Origin: 2-12-FULL-60-19 sp041483675
GTDB taxonomy: Bacteria > Desulfobacterota > Binatia > UBA9968
Reading direction: 5' to 3'
Length of the DNA: 64,000 nucleotides
Assembly: GCA_041483675.1 (NCBI GenBank)
Contig: JBGPGE010000003.1
Location: 22,849-86,848 of the forward strand
In this document: in pieces, positions 49,196 to 57,834 of the stretch
How the letters are laid out: the number at the start of each line of letters is the position of its first letter
Numbering within the stretch: the first letter of the stretch is position 1
The notes under the pieces: model-generated
Databases searched by the model: none
The model's input: only the letters and a program-made list of their open reading frames with translations
What the model was told of the DNA's origin: nothing
Translations under genes and position numbers: made by a program

Positions 49196-50314
49196 TTAAA
49201 ACTGCTCGAGCATTTGCTTCTGCATCCCTTCGATCTCTTCTTTGACTGCGCCGACGCGTTCTAGCGGGCGGCCGAGCTCTCTCGCTTTCTCCACGATCTG
49301 GTCCACTTTTGCCAGGATGTTGCGCAACTTGGTGTGGACTTCGATCAGCGCGCGGGCGCGCTCGTCGCTGGTGGGCCAGGGGCGGAGCGCGGAATCCCGA
49401 ATCTCGCGCGACTCGTAGAGCAGCTCTTTGACCTCTTCTTCGTAGCCTTGGATCAGGTCGCGGATCGTAGCGCGGACTTCGACCTGCTCGGCGGGGTCGC
49501 GCCAGAGCGCATGTTCGATAAAGAACAGATCGCTGTCCCGCACTTCCTCCTGTCCCGCGAGGTAGGCGTGGGCCTGGAGCAAACCCAGGCACTGCCGGTA
49601 GCGCCGGTCCGACGGCTCGAGAGATTTCTTTTTCAGCTCGCGCCGGATATCGGCGATGGAGCGATAGATGCCGGCGGGGATGCGAAGGCCTCCGGCCTGT
49701 TTCTGCATCTCACGCAGTTCGTCCAGGGTGATCGTGGTGCGCTCGGCCGGCGCGGCGGCTTCGAGCATGCGGAGAAAACGGAAGTCCTCCGCGATGTAGC
49801 TGACGACAAAGCGGAGCAGAAAACGGTCGTAGAGCGCGGTCAGCTCGTCGTCCTCGGGCAGCTCGTTGCTCGCGCCGAAGAGCGTGAGCAAGGGCACGGG
49901 GACGATCTCCTTGCCGTTGTGAAAGATGCGCTCGTTGATGAGCGCGAGAATGGCGTTCAAAATGGAGGAGTTCGCCTTGAAAATCTCATCGAGAAAAGCA
50001 ATGTGCGCCTCGGGGAGCTTGTGGGCCGTGACCCTGCGGTAGTCGTCTTGTTCCAGCGCCTTGAGACTGACCGCGCCGAACAGCTCCTCAGGCGTCGAGA
50101 AGCGGGTGAGCAGCCATTGAAAGTAGCCGGCCCCTTCGATGCGGCGGCAGATCTCGTCGGCGAGCATCGACTTGGCCGTGCCCGGCGGGCCGATGATCAG
50201 CAGGTGTTGGGAGGAGAGCAGGGCGCAGAGCGTGCCGTCGATCAGCTCGCCCCGTTCGAGAAAGATCTGCCGGAGTTCGTCGCGAATCTTCTTGAGCTTT
50301 TCCTGAGCGCTCAT
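49196..50314 (-). CDS. MoxR-family AAA+ ATPase (RavA-like)
   Basis: A 372-residue AAA+ ATPase. Walker A is GPPGTAKS (42-49). AHIAFLDEIFKANSSILNAILALINERIFHNG holds Walker B and the MoxR helix-2 signature, and FGASNELPEDDELTALYDRFLLRF holds sensor 1 and the arginine finger. A helical C-terminal region of about 100 residues resembles RavA. MoxR ATPases act as chaperones that remodel protein complexes; the VWA partner is encoded 22 bp downstream. ATG 50314 chosen over a longer frame for family fit. Confidence 0.9.
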   Translation of the reverse strand: MSAQEKLKKIRDELRQIFLERGELIDGTLCALLSSQHLLIIGPPGTAKSMLADEICRRIEGAGYFQWLLTRFSTPEELFGAVSLKALEQDDYRRVTAHKLPEAHIAFLDEIFKANSSILNAILALINERIFHNGKEIVPVPLLTLFGASNELPEDDELTALYDRFLLRFVVSYIAEDFRFLRMLEAAAPAERTTITLDELREMQKQAGGLRIPAGIYRSIADIRRELKKKSLEPSDRRYRQCLGLLQAHAYLAGQEEVRDSDLFFIEHALWRDPAEQVEVRATIRDLIQGYEEEVKELLYESREIRDSALRPWPTSDERARALIEVHTKLRNILAKVDQIVEKARELGRPLERVGAVKEEIEGMQKQMLEQF

Positions 50315-50420
50315 GCGTGCCTTAAACCTACCAAAGGGCATCGGGAGAAACAATCAGGATAGGATCGAGGCTTCCTGTTGACATCGGCCTCCGCCAGCGG
50401 CTAACGTCACCTCGCACGGT

Positions 50421-51533
50421 ATGAATCCCGAGATCGTGGAAAAGCAAAAGAAAGCGATAGCCGACGCCGGCCTGGACGCGCTCGTCGCGCTCTCGCCCGA
50501 GAACGTGACTTACGCGACCGGGATCGTCGTGCCGTCGCAGTCGCTCATGCGCTGGCGGCACGCGGCTGCCGTCGTGACCGCCGACGGTCGGGTTTCGATG
50601 CTCGTAATCGACATGGAAGAAACGACCGTCAAGAGCCATTCCAAGATCCGGCGGATCGAAGTCTACCAGGAGTTCAGCGACGACCCGATGGAGAAACTCG
50701 CCGGGCTGTTGCAGGAGCTTGGGTTGGCCAAGGCCAGGCTTGGCATTGAGATGGATTATCTTCCGGCGAAAGATTTCCAGACGCTGCAGCGGAAACTTCC
50801 GGGCGCCTCTTTCGTCGCCGGACACGCCATTTATCACCGACTCCGGCAGGTGAAGACGCGCGCCGAGATCGATCTGCTGCGCTCGCTCAGCAAAATCACC
50901 GACCGCGCCATCGGCGAGACTTTACAAAGCGCTCGTATTGGGATGACGGAGATGGAGCTTGCGGGTGGGCTGGTGAGCCGGCTGTTCGTCGGAGGAGCGG
51001 AGAACTTCAAACTGATGATTATCGCTTCCGGCGAGCGCAGCCAATATCCGAACGTCGGGCCTACGGAGCGCCGTCTCCAGGGAGGCGATCTCATCCGCAT
51101 GGAGATCTTCGGGATGAAAAGCGGCTACCTCGCCGGCGTATGCCGCACGGCCGTGGTGCAAAAGCCGACCCCCGAGCAGGAGAGAATCTGGAAACATCTG
51201 ATCGAGTGCAAGTATCTTGTCATGGATACGCTCAAGCCCGGGGCGAAGTGTAAGGAAATCTATCGAAAATTTCTCGCCCGTTTCAGCGCGCTCGGCTTCG
51301 AGCCGATCGGCTTCGTCGGCCACGGCATCGGCCTCTTTCTCCACGAGGAGCCATATCTCGGCCGCTACGGCGACGAGACTCTGGAAGAGGGGATGGTGGT
51401 GGCGATCGAGCCTCTGGTGTACATCCCCGGACGGATGGGGTTGCAAAATAAGGATATGCTCGTGGTGACGAGCGACGGTTGCGAGCTGCTCTCCGACTGC
51501 ACGGCGACGGACGAGCTGCTCCGCGTCGGGTGA
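50421..51533 (+). CDS. M24-fold protein, creatinase-like, metal site not conserved
   Basis: A 370-residue two-domain pita-bread protein (creatinase N-domain, then M24 domain). FVGHGIGLFLHEEPYLG keeps H301 and H308, and VVAIEPLVY keeps E330. Other metal ligands of aminopeptidase P are changed: the first Asp is E228 (RMEIFG), the second is G239 (LAGVCRT), and the last Glu is K344 (QNKDM). This matches metal-free members such as creatinase more than a peptidase. It leads a tightly packed catabolic operon, so hydrolysis of a small C-N or related substrate is likely. Confidence 0.85.
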   Translation: MNPEIVEKQKKAIADAGLDALVALSPENVTYATGIVVPSQSLMRWRHAAAVVTADGRVSMLVIDMEETTVKSHSKIRRIEVYQEFSDDPMEKLAGLLQELGLAKARLGIEMDYLPAKDFQTLQRKLPGASFVAGHAIYHRLRQVKTRAEIDLLRSLSKITDRAIGETLQSARIGMTEMELAGGLVSRLFVGGAENFKLMIIASGERSQYPNVGPTERRLQGGDLIRMEIFGMKSGYLAGVCRTAVVQKPTPEQERIWKHLIECKYLVMDTLKPGAKCKEIYRKFLARFSALGFEPIGFVGHGIGLFLHEEPYLGRYGDETLEEGMVVAIEPLVYIPGRMGLQNKDMLVVTSDGCELLSDCTATDELLRVG

Positions 51534-51539
51534 ATCGCG

Positions 51540-52694
51540 ATGAAGATCTCGAAGATCGAAACGATCCCGATCAGGCTGCCGACGCGGCGCGTTCACCAGT
51601 GGTCGAGCCTCACGACGCCGATCGGCGTCTATGTGATTCTTAAGGTAGCCACGGACGAAGGGCTGATCGGCCTCGGCGAAGCGCCGGTGCTGAAGGACTG
51701 GGGCGGCGATTACATGAGATATTACGGGGAGACGCCGCAGACGACCGTCCACGTCATCAACGATATCCTGGCGCCTGCGCTGGTCGGCCGGGACCCGCGC
51801 TCCATCGCCCTGCTTCATTCCGTCATGGACAAGGCGATCAGGGGATATCCCTACTGCAAGGCGGCGCTCGACATGGCGCTCTACGATCTTGCCGGCAAGG
51901 CCCTCGGCGTGCCCGCGTATCGACTGCTCGGCGGCTGTTACCGTAGGCGCGTGACCGTGGCGCACAGCATCGGCTTGATGGAGATTGAGAAGGCGGTGGA
52001 GGAAGCAGTCCAGGTAAAAAGCGAGGGAATCAAAACTATTAAACTCAAAGGCGGGCAGGCGTCGAAGCGCGATGTCGAGCTGGTCAAAGAAATACGCAAC
52101 GCCGTAGGTCCGGATATCCGGCTCGCGGTCGACGCGAATCAGGGCTACCCGACGCCGAAGATCGCGGTGCAAACGATCAGGGCGATGGAGAGCTACGGGA
52201 TTCATTATATGGAGCAGCCCGTCGAAGGGATCGACGCGATGGCGCTGGTGGCGGAGAGCGTGGAAACTCCGATCATGGCGGACGAGAGCGCCTGGACGCC
52301 TCAAGATGTGCTTGAGATTATCCGCAAGAAAGCCGCGGACATCATCTCGATCTATACGACCAAGCCCGGTGGTCTTTACAAGGCGAAGCAGGTTGCGGCC
52401 GTGGCCGAAGCCGCGGGTCTTCAGTGCAACGTGAACGGCTCGGTGGAGACGGGCGTGGGAAACGCGGCGAACGTGCATCTCGCCGCTTCCACCGCCGTCG
52501 CGTCTCTGGCCTGCGTGATCCCGGTCTCGACGCCGAAGGGAAAGGGCAGAGGCGGAATCGCCGGCGTTTACTACACCGACGACATCATCACCGAGGCGTT
52601 CGAGTACACGGACGGCGAGGTTGTGGTGTCCGACAAGCCGGGGCTGGGAGTTGAGCTGGATGAGGAGAAAGTTGAGCGCTACCGCGCGGACTGA
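51540..52694 (+). CDS. Mandelate racemase/muconate lactonizing enzyme family protein
   Basis: A 384-residue enolase-superfamily enzyme. TIKLKGG gives the K168-x-K170 catalytic pair. AVDANQGY gives D198, MEQPVEG gives E225 and MADESAW gives D248/E249 as the Mg2+ ligands. DIISIYTTKPGGLYKAKQVAAVAEAAGL and NGSVETGVGNAANVHLAA complete the barrel. It abstracts the alpha proton of a carboxylate to racemise, cycloisomerise or dehydrate it. Six bp separate it from the creatinase-like gene and 2 bp from the opine dehydrogenase-like gene. Confidence 0.92.
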   Translation: MKISKIETIPIRLPTRRVHQWSSLTTPIGVYVILKVATDEGLIGLGEAPVLKDWGGDYMRYYGETPQTTVHVINDILAPALVGRDPRSIALLHSVMDKAIRGYPYCKAALDMALYDLAGKALGVPAYRLLGGCYRRRVTVAHSIGLMEIEKAVEEAVQVKSEGIKTIKLKGGQASKRDVELVKEIRNAVGPDIRLAVDANQGYPTPKIAVQTIRAMESYGIHYMEQPVEGIDAMALVAESVETPIMADESAWTPQDVLEIIRKKAADIISIYTTKPGGLYKAKQVAAVAEAAGLQCNVNGSVETGVGNAANVHLAASTAVASLACVIPVSTPKGKGRGGIAGVYYTDDIITEAFEYTDGEVVVSDKPGLGVELDEEKVERYRAD

Positions 52695-52696
52695 AC

Positions 52697-53827
52697 GTGA
52701 GTATTCATAGCATCGCAGTTTTAGGGGCGGGCAACGGCGGCTGCGCGGCGGCGGCGGATCTGACGCTACGGGGTTATGAGGTCCGGCTCTACTCGCGCGC
52801 CGAGAAAACGCTTGAGCCGATCCTGAAGAGAGGCGGTATCGAGTTGGTTGAGGCGGGCAAAAACAATTTTGCGAAGCCGTCGCTGATCACGAACAAGTTG
52901 TGCGAGGCGGTGGCGGGGGCCGATCTCATCATGATCGCGGCTCCCGCCGTTGCGCACGAGACGCTGGCGACAAATTTGGCAGGCTGCCTGAGCGACGGCC
53001 AGATTATTTTTCTCAATCCCGGTCACACGGGCGGCTCGCTTCACGTTGCCGCGCTGTTGCCCCGCCTCGGCGTCCCGGCGAAGGTCCAAGTATGCGAGAC
53101 GGTCACGCTGACCTACATCTGCCGCTTGACCGGCCCGGCGCAAGTTGAAGTCTATCGTCGCACGGAGAATCTCCGCTTTGCCGCGTTTCCGGGGAAGTTG
53201 ACCGCGCGCCTGTTGCCGGAGATCGGCGAGGTCTATCCCAAAATCATTCCGGCTGCGAATGTGCTGGAGACCGGGCTGTCGAATATCAACGCCGTCATGC
53301 ATCCGGCGGGCATGGTGGGCAACGCGGGGCGGATCGAGGCCGGCCGGGGCGACTTCTATTTCTATCGGGACGGTATCACGCCGGCGATCGCTCACGTCAT
53401 TGGCGCGGTCGATCGCGAGCGGATGGCTATCGGGCAACGCTTGGGGCTTCCGCTTCTTAGCTTCGTCGATATTTTTCATCAGGCCGGCCTCACCAGCGAC
53501 GCGGCGCGGCAGAGCCAATCCATTTACCAGGCGACGCAGGAGAGCGCGGCCAACCGGACGATCAAGGCGCCGCGGACCTTGAACCATCGCTACTTGAATG
53601 AAGACGTCGGCTTCGGCCTGGCGCCGATCTCCGAGCTCGGGCGGCTTGTGGGCGTCGAGACGCCCGTGATCGATGCGCTCATCACCCTCGCCTCTGAGCT
53701 GAATCGAATCGACTACCGGTGTGAGGGAGTGACGCTAAAGAAAATGGGGCTGGCTGGGGTAAAGCCGGAGAATCTCAAGGCACTGCTTCACGAAGGGTTC
53801 GCAGCACCGGACAGGAGCGTGTCATGA
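52697..53827 (+). CDS. NAD/NADP octopine/nopaline dehydrogenase family protein
   Basis: A 376-residue protein. IAVLGAGNGGCAAAADLTLRGYEVRLYSR is the GxGxxG dinucleotide-binding strand. GLSNINAVMHPAGMVGNAGRIE carries the conserved N-x-x-x-H-P segment with the catalytic His of opine dehydrogenases. The enzyme oxidises or forms N-(carboxyalkyl) amino acids, or similar 2-hydroxyacids. The start is GTG 52697. It overlaps the LLM oxidoreductase gene by 4 bp, so the two are coupled. Confidence 0.87.
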   Translation: MSIHSIAVLGAGNGGCAAAADLTLRGYEVRLYSRAEKTLEPILKRGGIELVEAGKNNFAKPSLITNKLCEAVAGADLIMIAAPAVAHETLATNLAGCLSDGQIIFLNPGHTGGSLHVAALLPRLGVPAKVQVCETVTLTYICRLTGPAQVEVYRRTENLRFAAFPGKLTARLLPEIGEVYPKIIPAANVLETGLSNINAVMHPAGMVGNAGRIEAGRGDFYFYRDGITPAIAHVIGAVDRERMAIGQRLGLPLLSFVDIFHQAGLTSDAARQSQSIYQATQESAANRTIKAPRTLNHRYLNEDVGFGLAPISELGRLVGVETPVIDALITLASELNRIDYRCEGVTLKKMGLAGVKPENLKALLHEGFAAPDRSVS

Positions 53828-54801
53828 GAGTCGGACTCTGCTTCGATGGTTTTTATTCGATCACCGAGATGGTGGAGCTGGCGCGGCTGGCGGACGAAGC
53901 GGGCATGCATTCGATATGGATGTCCGATCATCTGTGCTTTCGCGACTCTCTGACTTCCGCGATGGCCTTCCTCGCCACGACGAAGAGGATCACAGTAGTC
54001 CCGGCGCCGCTAAGCCCCTACACGCGTCATCCGATGGTTTCCGCCATGGCGATCTGCACGATGGACGAGCTCGCCCCTGGAAGAGTCTGGGCGACGGCGG
54101 GCACGGCCAACGCCGCGGCGTTGGCCGAGATCGGCGTCACGGTTACTCGGCCCCTGAAGACGATGCGGGAGTACATGACGATCCTGCGGAGCTTTTTGCG
54201 AGGGGAGACGGTGAAGTTTCAGGGTGAGATTTTTAGAATCAACGGCGCCAAGATGGGCTTCGCCCCGGCAGCCCACATACCAATCTATATGACCGCGGTG
54301 AAAACCCGGATGCTCAGGCTTGCGGGAGAGATCGGCGACGGCGTACTGCTGTCCGCGGGTTGCGCGCCGAAGTATATCGCGCAGTGCGCCGCGGAGGTAA
54401 AGAGCGGGGCGGAGAAAGCGAGGAACGGCGTTACGCGGCGCGATGTGGCCGGCTTCATCACGACGTCGGTCTCGTCGAACGCTCGCGAGGCGATCGACGC
54501 CAGCAAGGGTTACCTGGCCTATATATTTCGCAATAAACACCACGCCGAGAATATTGGCATGGGCGGGGGCCGGGTCGATCGGGAACGTCTCGCGGCGGCG
54601 ATCGCGAATAGGGATTGGGAGGGCGCAAAAAAGTTTATAAGCGACGAGGTGGTTTACGCCCATTCCATCACGGGAACCCCAGCGGAGTGCCGCAGGCGGC
54701 TGGACGAGTTCATCGAAGGCGGGCTCGACCTTCCGGTTCTCCTGCCGATGGGGACGCAGGAGATGAGGAAGCAAGTAGTTGAACTGGCGCGACGGCTATA
54801 A
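53824..54801 (+). CDS. LLM-class flavin-dependent oxidoreductase
   Basis: A 325-residue luciferase-like TIM-barrel protein. MRVGLCFDGFYSITEMVELARLADEAGMHSIWMSDHLCFRDSLT is the typical N-terminus with the substrate-side SDH motif. PAAHIPIYMTAVKTRMLRLAGEIGDGVLLSAGCAPKYI resembles the flavin- or F420-binding end of methylene-H4MPT-reductase-like members. It could use FMN or F420. It closes the compact four-gene catabolic operon. Confidence 0.9.
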   Translation: MRVGLCFDGFYSITEMVELARLADEAGMHSIWMSDHLCFRDSLTSAMAFLATTKRITVVPAPLSPYTRHPMVSAMAICTMDELAPGRVWATAGTANAAALAEIGVTVTRPLKTMREYMTILRSFLRGETVKFQGEIFRINGAKMGFAPAAHIPIYMTAVKTRMLRLAGEIGDGVLLSAGCAPKYIAQCAAEVKSGAEKARNGVTRRDVAGFITTSVSSNAREAIDASKGYLAYIFRNKHHAENIGMGGGRVDRERLAAAIANRDWEGAKKFISDEVVYAHSITGTPAECRRRLDEFIEGGLDLPVLLPMGTQEMRKQVVELARRL

Positions 54802-54861
54802 TAAACTCGGGGCTGCGTGGAGCGACATAGTGTTGGAATTCTCAGTGGAGGTGACCTGAAG

Positions 54862-55881
54862 ATGCGTAAAACAAATGGGTTGTCGGTTGTGGGCCTGCTC
54901 GCCATCGGCACGCTTCTGTGTTCCCCGGTCGCTGCTCAGGCGCAGCCTGCGAACGTGGATGCGGCCAAGAAGGAAGGGGAGGTCGTGGTCTATGGCTCGG
55001 TCGTGCCGCAAGCCATGGAGGGCTTGAATAAAGGATTTGAGAAGAAATACGGCATCGAGGTCAAGTACTGGCGCGGCTCGTCGACACAGGTCTCGGAGCG
55101 CGCCCTGACGGAATGGCGCGCCGGCAAGCCGGCCTTCGACATCGCGGAGGGGAACCGGGGCGTTCAACTGATTATGAGAGACGAGGGGCTCTTCACGAAG
55201 TACATCCCGCCTTCATCGGACAAGTTTCCGGCGCAGTTTAAAGAGAAAGACGCTCTCATCACACCCTGGCGCGTGCTCCCGATCAGCATTCTCTACAACA
55301 CCGACATGGTGAAAGCCGGCGATGTCCCGAAGACGCTGGACGATCTGTTGAGTCCCAAGTGGACCGGGAAGATCAGTATGCCCGACCCCACGCGGCACAC
55401 GACCACGGCGCAGTTTCTCTGGAATCTCTCGAAATTCAAGGGCGACAAGTGGCTCGATTATGTCAAGGCATTGGCGAAACAGAAGCCGCTCCTGGTGGAA
55501 TCCCTGGCGCCGGTTGCGCCGGCGATCATCAAAGGCGAGGTGCTGGTCGGGATCAGCTACATAAAATACCTGAAGCAATATAAAGGTCCCCTGGGCTATG
55601 TCCTGATGGACAAGTATCTGACCGATCCGAACTACATGAGCCTCAGCGGAAAGGCGGCGCATGGGAATGCAGCCAGGCTCTACATCGATTACGCCTGTTC
55701 GCCGGAGGGTCAGAAGGCTATCTCCGAAGACGGCGAGTTCGTCTTGTCCCCGGGAATCTTTCCGCCCATCAAAGATTCGGAGAAGGTCGCGCCGAACATG
55801 GTCTTCATGGACAATCCGTCCGAGGAAGAGTTCAAAAAGCTCATGGGCGACACGTTCCGGCAGATCTTCTTTGCCAAGTAG
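54862..55881 (+). CDS. ABC importer substrate-binding protein, FutA/Fbp-like
   Basis: A 339-residue exported binding protein with a signal peptide ending near AAQAQ. EGEVVVYGSVVPQAMEGLNKGFEKKYGIEVKYWRGSS is the family-1/6 start shared by ferric-ion, polyamine and thiamine binding proteins. LITPWRVLPISILYNTDMV and AARLYIDYACSPEGQKAISEDGEF are standard. ATG 54862 has an ideal GGAGGTGA about 8 bp upstream. Its fused permease partner lies at 56097; no ATPase gene is near. The ligand may be organic here, given the catabolic neighbours. Confidence 0.88.
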   Translation: MRKTNGLSVVGLLAIGTLLCSPVAAQAQPANVDAAKKEGEVVVYGSVVPQAMEGLNKGFEKKYGIEVKYWRGSSTQVSERALTEWRAGKPAFDIAEGNRGVQLIMRDEGLFTKYIPPSSDKFPAQFKEKDALITPWRVLPISILYNTDMVKAGDVPKTLDDLLSPKWTGKISMPDPTRHTTTAQFLWNLSKFKGDKWLDYVKALAKQKPLLVESLAPVAPAIIKGEVLVGISYIKYLKQYKGPLGYVLMDKYLTDPNYMSLSGKAAHGNAARLYIDYACSPEGQKAISEDGEFVLSPGIFPPIKDSEKVAPNMVFMDNPSEEEFKKLMGDTFRQIFFAK

Positions 55882-55946
55882 CAGGGCGCTGAAAGGCCCG
55901 TCCGTTCCGTTGCGCTCGAACCGCCCGCTCCGACGTGCTGTTGAGT

Positions 55947-55999
55947 GGAGTACTGGAGTGATGGAGTAATGCATTTAAAACCTAATACTCCAGTACTCC
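55947..55999. repeat. 13-bp inverted repeat between binding protein and permease
   Basis: GGAGTACTGGAGT (55947-55959) and its exact reverse complement (55987-55999) enclose a 27-nt AT-rich loop. It lies in the 215-bp gap between the binding-protein and permease genes. Adjacent GGAGT-like units suggest a short sequence repeat origin. It may stabilise or end the binding-protein transcript. Confidence 0.8.
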
Positions 56000-56096
56000 C
56001 ATCCTCCAACACTCCATGTCCGTCGGACGCCTTCGCTCGACCGTTGATCTTTACGCATGTCGCTGCGGCTCAGGGTCGCCCTCATTGAGCTGATCC

Positions 56097-57800
56097 ATGC
56101 GACCGCTTTTCCAAAATCCCCACACCGCGGTGGTCGCCGTCGTCGCCGTGGTGATCGGCTACCTGAGTCTCTCGCCGACGCTGATGCTCTTCTACGGCAG
56201 CTTTCTCAGCAAGCCGCTCGGCGTGCCGGGGAATTTTACCTTTGCCCACTACGTCCAGGCTTACGCCGACCCGTCGACTTACCAGCTCCTGCTCAACTCT
56301 TTTCTCTTTGCCGCCGGCTCCTCCCTGCTGGCTACAGCGCTGGCCGCCGCTCTGGCATGGATATCGGTGCGGACGAACGCTCCGTTCCGACGGCTGTTCG
56401 AGCTGACGGCGATCATTCCCAATATCTTTCCGCCGGTAATGCTGGCGGTCGCCTGGACAGTGTTGCTGAGCCCGCGGACGGGCCTGATCAACCGGCTATT
56501 TATGGAGCTGTTCGGCTTGGAAAGCGCGCCGCTCGATATCTACTCGATGTGGGGAATGGTGTTCGTCGAGGCGCTGATCACCACGCCGCTCGCGTTTTTA
56601 ATTATCTCCGCGTCGCTCTATTCGATGGACCCGTCCCTGGAGGAATCCGCTAGAGTGGCGGGCTCCAGTAATCTGCAAATCGCCCGGCGCATCACCTTCC
56701 CGATCATCCGGCCCGCCATGCTCGCGGCGGCGACGCTCAATTTCGTGCGCGCGATCGAGAGCTTCGATACGCCGGCGATCATCGCGCTGCCGGCGCGGAT
56801 CGAGGTCTTCACCACCAAGATTTACCGCGAGGCCGTCGGAGCCTTTCCGCCGAACCAGAACGTTGCCGCCGCCTATGCCGTCTCGCTGCTGCTGATCACG
56901 ATGCTGTTCGTCTATTTCTACCGGCGGCTCACGATGCGCTCGGAGCGTTACGTGACCGTGACCGGGCGCGGTTATCGTCCGATGGTCATCGACTTGGGCA
57001 AGTGGCGCTATTTCGCCGCCGCGGTCGCCGCCGCGATCTTGCTGCTGATCGTCGTGCTCCCGTTCGTCGTGCTGCTGTATGCTTCCGTCGTAACCTATGT
57101 TCACGTGCCGGGAACGAAAACCTGGGATCTGCTGACGCTCGACAACTACCGCGGGAATCTGACGGATACGCGCACCTATCGCGCGCTAAAGAACAGCCTC
57201 ATCCTTGCCGTCGGAGGCGCGACGCTGTGCATGCTCCTCGCGGCCGTGACAGCCTATGTAACGACGAAGACCAAGGCGGCGGGAAGAGGGTTAATCGAAG
57301 CGCTCACCTTCATCCCCTGGGCCTTTCCTGGCACGGCGCTCGCCATCGGACTGCTCTGGACCTATGTTTATATTCCGCTGCCGATCTACGGCTCGCTGTG
57401 GATTCTGTTGATCGGCTATATCACGCGCTTCATGCCTTACGGGCTTCGGACCATGACCAGCACCGTGGTGCAAATCCACGATGATATGGAGGATGCTTCG
57501 AAAACCTGTGGCGCCGGCTTTTTTTCGACGTTCCGGCGCGTGCTACTTCCGCTGATGAGACCGGGGTTCATCGCGGGTTGGATTATTCTAGCCACGATCT
57601 ATCTGCGTGAGTTCAGCACGTCGATTTTCCTCTACTCGCCGGGGGCTGAGCCGATCGGTCCTTTGCTCTATCATTTCTACGTCGATGGGAACCTCGGGCC
57701 CATGTGCTCACTCGGCGTGATCGTGAGCGTTGTTTCTGTTTTGCTCATCATGCTTGCGCGTAGGATCGGTAAGGTTCGAGAGAATTTTGAGGGAGGATGA
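56097..57800 (+). CDS. Fused two-domain ABC permease (FbpB-like)
   Basis: A 567-residue inner-membrane protein with about twelve helices in two homologous halves. Each half has an EAA loop: EESARVAGSSNLQIARRITFPIIRPAM and EDASKTCGAGFFSTFRRVLLPLMRPGF. This architecture is found in importers for ferric ion, thiamine and related solutes. It pairs with the binding protein at 54862. No cognate ATPase gene is present downstream, where an M20-like gene follows, so an ATPase must be encoded elsewhere or shared. Confidence 0.92.
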   Translation: MRPLFQNPHTAVVAVVAVVIGYLSLSPTLMLFYGSFLSKPLGVPGNFTFAHYVQAYADPSTYQLLLNSFLFAAGSSLLATALAAALAWISVRTNAPFRRLFELTAIIPNIFPPVMLAVAWTVLLSPRTGLINRLFMELFGLESAPLDIYSMWGMVFVEALITTPLAFLIISASLYSMDPSLEESARVAGSSNLQIARRITFPIIRPAMLAAATLNFVRAIESFDTPAIIALPARIEVFTTKIYREAVGAFPPNQNVAAAYAVSLLLITMLFVYFYRRLTMRSERYVTVTGRGYRPMVIDLGKWRYFAAAVAAAILLLIVVLPFVVLLYASVVTYVHVPGTKTWDLLTLDNYRGNLTDTRTYRALKNSLILAVGGATLCMLLAAVTAYVTTKTKAAGRGLIEALTFIPWAFPGTALAIGLLWTYVYIPLPIYGSLWILLIGYITRFMPYGLRTMTSTVVQIHDDMEDASKTCGAGFFSTFRRVLLPLMRPGFIAGWIILATIYLREFSTSIFLYSPGAEPIGPLLYHFYVDGNLGPMCSLGVIVSVVSVLLIMLARRIGKVRENFEGG

Positions 57801-57801
57801 G

Positions 57802-57834
57802 AAGTAAAAAGTAAAAATGCAAAATGCAAAATGC
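57802..57834. repeat. Short tandem repeats before the M20-like gene
   Basis: AAGTAAAA-type units are followed by three copies of AAAATGC (57814-57834). Each copy brings an ATG (57817, 57824, 57831), with another at 57836. Gain or loss of a 7-bp unit would change which ATG is in frame. Confidence 0.8.

Noticed and set aside
50378..50407. TTGACA upstream of the creatinase-like gene as a promoter.
   Set aside because: No acceptable -10 hexamer is found at 16-18 bp spacing.
50421..51533. Assignment as Xaa-Pro aminopeptidase.
   Set aside because: Three of the five metal ligands are replaced, so a metallopeptidase role is not supported although the fold is clear.
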